Assembly (NCBI RefSeq): GCF_001984055.1
Contig: NZ_LYVO01000008.1
Location: 62,001 to 126,000 of the forward strand
DNA length: 64,000 nucleotides
Reading direction: 5' to 3'
DNA from: Variovorax sp. KK3
Lineage (GTDB): Bacteria > Pseudomonadota > Gammaproteobacteria > Burkholderiales > Burkholderiaceae_C
Position 1 is the stretch's first letter, and every line of letters begins with the position of its first letter. The translations under genes were made by a program, and so were the position numbers. Below are positions 61,291 through 64,000 of this stretch, one piece after another. Below the pieces are notes generated by a model, which saw only the letters and a list, made by a program, of their open reading frames with translations, searched no databases and had not been told where the DNA came from.

Positions 61291-62325
61291 CTACTTCTTC
61301 CTCGCCGCGATCGCCTGCTCGGCCTTCGTCACCAATTCGGCGCCGATCTGCGGCTTCCATTTCGCGTACACCGGCCGCGTCGCCTTCACGAAGGCGTCGC
61401 GCTCGGCAGGCGACAGCTGGGTCACGGTGACACCCATGCCAGCGATGTCCTTGAGCAGCGGCTTGTCGGCCTCTTCCAGCCCCTTGCGCGCAATCGCGAT
61501 TTCCTGCTTGCCGGCGTCGATCGCGGCCTGGCGCACGATCGCCTGGTCGGCCGGCGTCCACGAGGCCCAGATGTCCTTGTTGACGACGAACACCAGCGGG
61601 TCCGCCATGTAGCCCCAGGTGGTCACGAACTTCTGGCCCACCGTGTGCATCTTGAGCACGGTGAACAGGAAGAGCGGGTTCTCCTGCCCGTCCACCGCGC
61701 CGCTGGCCAACGCCGGCTGCGCATCGGCCCAGCTCATCTGCGTCGGGTTGGCCCCCAGCGCGCTGAACATGTCCGAGAAGATGGGCGAGCCGACCACGCG
61801 GATCTTCATGCCCTTCAGGTCCTCGGGCGACTTGATCGCCCGCTTCGAATTCGTGATCTCGCGGTAGCCGTTCTCGCCCCAGGCCAGCGGCACCACGCCC
61901 GATTTGTCGAGCGTCTTGAAGATCTCCTTGCCCACCTCGCCCTGCGTCAGTGCGTCGACCGCCGCATAGTCGGGCATCAGGAAGGGCAGCGAGAACAGGT
62001 TCAGTTGCTTCACCTGGGGCGACCAGTTGATGGTCGAACCCACCGCCATGTCGATCACGCCCTGGCGCAGCGCGCTGAACTCGCGCGTCTGGTCGCCCTG
62101 GATCAGCGAGACGCCGGGGTACAGCTTGATGTTGATGCGCCCCTGCGTGCGCTCCTTCACCAGGTCCGCCCAGATCTTGCCGGCTTGCCCCCAGGGTGTG
62201 GGCGGGCCCAGCACCAGCGACATCTTGTATTCGGCCTTGTAGTTCTGCGCGGTCGCTGACATCGAGAAGCCGCCCAGCGTGGCGGCGACGGCCAGCAGGC
62301 CGAGCAGGGAACGACGGAATTTCAT
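61291..62325 (-). CDS. TRAP transporter substrate-binding protein (DctP type), second system
   Basis: The 344-residue protein has a signal peptide (MKFRRSLLGLLAVAATLGGF with cleavage near ATAQ) and a mature DctP fold. GMKIRVVGSPIFSDMFSALG carries the substrate-binding Arg, followed by WADAQPALASGAVDGQENPL. The N-terminal SLVLGPPTPWGQAGKIWADL resembles the DctP branch for C4-dicarboxylate- or 2-keto-acid-like ligands. It is divergent enough from the copy at 8703 to suggest a different ligand. It is followed upstream on the same strand by DctM and DctQ genes. Confidence 0.92.
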   Translation of the reverse strand: MKFRRSLLGLLAVAATLGGFSMSATAQNYKAEYKMSLVLGPPTPWGQAGKIWADLVKERTQGRINIKLYPGVSLIQGDQTREFSALRQGVIDMAVGSTINWSPQVKQLNLFSLPFLMPDYAAVDALTQGEVGKEIFKTLDKSGVVPLAWGENGYREITNSKRAIKSPEDLKGMKIRVVGSPIFSDMFSALGANPTQMSWADAQPALASGAVDGQENPLFLFTVLKMHTVGQKFVTTWGYMADPLVFVVNKDIWASWTPADQAIVRQAAIDAGKQEIAIARKGLEEADKPLLKDIAGMGVTVTQLSPAERDAFVKATRPVYAKWKPQIGAELVTKAEQAIAARKK

Positions 62326-62346
62326 GGTTGTCTCCTTCAGTTGAAT

Positions 62347-63645
62347 TCAATAGCCGAGCACGCGTGGGAGCCACAGCGCCAACTGCGGCCAGACGATCAC
62401 CGCCACCATCACCAGGAACATCGCGAAGAGCATCCACCCGACCCAGCGCACGGTTTCTTCCATGCGCACACCGGCGATGCGGCACGACACCATCAGGTTC
62501 ACCGCCAGAGGCGGCGTGAACTGGCCCAGCGCCACCTTGAGCGTGAGGATCACGCCGAACCACACCGGGTCCCATTGGTAGTGCTGCACGATCGGCCACA
62601 GCAGCGGCACGAAGATCAGGAAGATCGAGACGCCGTCAAGGAACATGCCGACCGTGATCAGCAGCAGGATCAACAGCGACAGCACGCCGTACTCGCCCAG
62701 CCCCGAGTTGACGATCGCGCGCGTGACCGGGTCGATGACACCCAGCGTCGACAGTGAATAAGCGAAGATGCCCGCGAGCGACACCACCAGCAGGATCACC
62801 GCCGAGAGCTCGCCCGATTCGCGCAAGATGACGAAGAGGTCGCGCACCTGGATCGTCCGGTGCACGGCCATGCCGATGAAGAGCCCGTAGAACACGGCCA
62901 CCACGGCCGCCTCGGTCGGCGTGAACCAGCCGGCGCGCATGCCACCGAGGATCAGCACCGGTGCCGCCAAACCCCAGATCGCTTCACGAAAGCTCTTCCA
63001 GAAAGGCGGGCGCGGCAGCGTGGATTCGAGCGCGCCCATGCGGTGCTTGCGCGCCATCCACACGGCCGGCACGATCAGCGCCAGGCCGGCCAGCACGCCG
63101 GGGATCATGCCCGCGGCGAACAGCGCCGGCACCGACGCACCGGGCACCAGCACCGAATAGACGATGAAGGCCACCGAAGGCGGAATCAGGATATCGGTGG
63201 CCGCCGCGGCGCCGACCACGCTGGCCGAGTACGACGGCGGATAGCCGGCCCGCGACATTGCACCGATCATCACCGCGCCGACCGCCGCCGCGTTGGCCGG
63301 GCCCGAGCCCGAAATACCGCCGAGGAACATCGCCACCACGATCGCCACCAGCGGCAACATCCCCGGCCCGCGCCCGACGATCGATATCGCGAAGTTGACC
63401 AGCCGCAGCGCCACGCCCGAGCGGTCGAAGATCGACCCCACCAGCACGAACATCGGAATCGCGAGCAGCGGGTACTTGCCCAGGCCGGCGTAGAAGTTCT
63501 GCGGCACCGCCAGCAGGCCGAACCACTGCGCATCGGCATTGGCCAGGGCGATGGCGACGGCCCCTGCCAGGCCCAGCGCCGCGCCGATCGGCACGCCGAC
63601 CAGCATCATCACGATGAAGGCCGCGAACAGCAGCGCCGGGATCAT
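62347..63645 (-). CDS. TRAP transporter large permease (DctM type), second system
   Basis: The 432-residue permease has about 12 membrane helices. GGISGSGPANAAAVGAVMIG, AATDILIPPSVAFIVYSVLV and GMFLDGVSIFLIFVPLLWPI are DctM signatures, and the end has GQFTPPLAVNLMVSCRIAGV. The length is standard. The start MIPALLFAAF at 63645 overlaps the DctQ stop by 4 bp (ATGA). It is 21 bp before the dctP-like gene. Confidence 0.92.
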   Translation of the reverse strand: MIPALLFAAFIVMMLVGVPIGAALGLAGAVAIALANADAQWFGLLAVPQNFYAGLGKYPLLAIPMFVLVGSIFDRSGVALRLVNFAISIVGRGPGMLPLVAIVVAMFLGGISGSGPANAAAVGAVMIGAMSRAGYPPSYSASVVGAAAATDILIPPSVAFIVYSVLVPGASVPALFAAGMIPGVLAGLALIVPAVWMARKHRMGALESTLPRPPFWKSFREAIWGLAAPVLILGGMRAGWFTPTEAAVVAVFYGLFIGMAVHRTIQVRDLFVILRESGELSAVILLVVSLAGIFAYSLSTLGVIDPVTRAIVNSGLGEYGVLSLLILLLITVGMFLDGVSIFLIFVPLLWPIVQHYQWDPVWFGVILTLKVALGQFTPPLAVNLMVSCRIAGVRMEETVRWVGWMLFAMFLVMVAVIVWPQLALWLPRVLGY

Positions 63646-64000
63646 TCGCGCGCGCCTTCGGCCGCGCGCCGTTCGCGGCTGCGGCGCACGTAGAGGCCGA
63701 CCGCACGCAGGCCGATCGCGCCGCAGACGATCGGCAGCCAGATCGAATACCACCATTGCGGCACGCCGATGCCGGGCGAGGTTTCCTCGAAGCGGTAGTC
63801 GTCCCACACCACCCGCACGCTGAGCGCAGCGATCAGGAAGAAGAGCACGGCCACCATCAGCGCGCCGAACTGCGCGAGCCGCTTGCGGCGGTCGATCGAG
63901 CCGCTCTCGGCGAAGTACTCGATGCGGATGTGCCGGTCACGCGCCACGGCGGCCGAGCCCGCCACCATGGCCAGCAGGATCATCAGGAAGACCGAGAACT
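63642..64000 (-). CDS. TRAP transporter small permease (DctQ type), truncated by window edge
   Basis: The frame runs into the right edge without a start, so the N-terminus is missing. The visible ~119 residues contain two membrane segments (FGALMVAVLFFLIAALSVRV; WWYSIWLPIVCGAIGLRAVG) and the DctQ motif AARDRHIRIEYF-like (here VARDRHIRIEYFAES). PQWWYSIWLPI is typical of the last helix of DctQ. The C-terminus is Arg/Glu-rich. It is coupled to the DctM gene by a 4-bp overlap. Confidence 0.88.
   Translation of the reverse strand, partial: FSVFLMILLAMVAGSAAVARDRHIRIEYFAESGSIDRRKRLAQFGALMVAVLFFLIAALSVRVVWDDYRFEETSPGIGVPQWWYSIWLPIVCGAIGLRAVGLYVRRSRERRAAEGARE

Overview
The window is 64 kb of high-GC DNA. 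Gene order, codon use and protein families point to a metabolically versatile betaproteobacterium of the Comamonadaceae, most like Variovorax. Pointers are the TctC/Bug-type binding proteins, several TRAP and branched-chain ABC importers, hydantoinase A/B-type proteins, a KaiC-like ATPase coupled to a hybrid histidine kinase, and GC-rich dispersed palindromes. This assignment is inference; no rRNA or housekeeping marker is present. I saw no tRNA, rRNA, CRISPR array, transposase or phage gene.

Layout. 1-3.9 kb: the start of a PAP2-type phosphatase gene (runs off the left edge), a KaiC-like ATPase plus hybrid kinase, and a small lipoprotein. 4.0-12.9 kb: a divergent sugar-acid catabolic locus (Ldh-type dehydrogenase, UxaA-type dehydratase, TRAP importer and FadR-type GntR regulator on the minus strand; two SDR dehydrogenases and an FAH-family hydrolase on the plus strand). 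13.0-15.6 kb: mmsA with a divergent LysR gene. 15.7-17.1 kb: an orphan type III secretion chaperone-like gene followed by an unrecognised, effector-like gene of lower GC. 17.2-19.8 kb: a large MalT-type LuxR regulator.

20.0-37.2 kb is the most unusual part. It is one continuous plus-strand cluster of a HutC-type GntR regulator, a complete branched-chain-type ABC importer (LivKHMGF), two TctC/Bug receptors without TctAB, a two-subunit aconitase/isopropylmalate-isomerase-like dehydratase, an MmgE/PrpD protein, hydantoinase B and A, an isochorismatase-fold hydrolase whose usual nucleophilic Cys is Gly, an FAD dehydrogenase and an isocitrate-lyase/PEP-mutase-family lyase. Many genes overlap by 4 bp. 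The set reads as import, ring or amide opening, desaturation, hydration and C-C cleavage of an organic acid or cyclic amide that I cannot name.

37.4-40.7 kb: a three-gene set (small EamA/SMR-like transporter, HAD-UbiA fusion, GT87-like glycosyltransferase) resembling polyprenyl-phosphate sugar metabolism. 40.9-50.8 kb: a TetR-controlled fatty-acid beta-oxidation cluster; the multifunctional hydroxyacyl-CoA dehydrogenase carries an in-frame insertion that looks like a dispersed palindromic repeat. 50.9-53.1 kb: a minus-strand, start/stop-overlapping cassette (transglutaminase-like protein, a mini-Rhs protein broken by one amber codon, a small membrane-anchored protein, a barstar-like protein). 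53.3-57.6 kb: a thioesterase, an Atm1-type ABC exporter, a 2-hydroxyacid dehydrogenase and a LysR regulator. 57.6-61.2 kb: a glutamate/aspartate-type ABC importer with a terminator between binding-protein and permease genes. 61.3-64.0 kb: a second TRAP system whose small subunit runs off the right edge.

Five copies of a CCCTCTCCC/GGGAGAGGG palindrome lie in gaps between genes. Coordinates and reading frames come directly from the sequence. Functions rest on recognised family motifs, and substrates are inferred unless stated.
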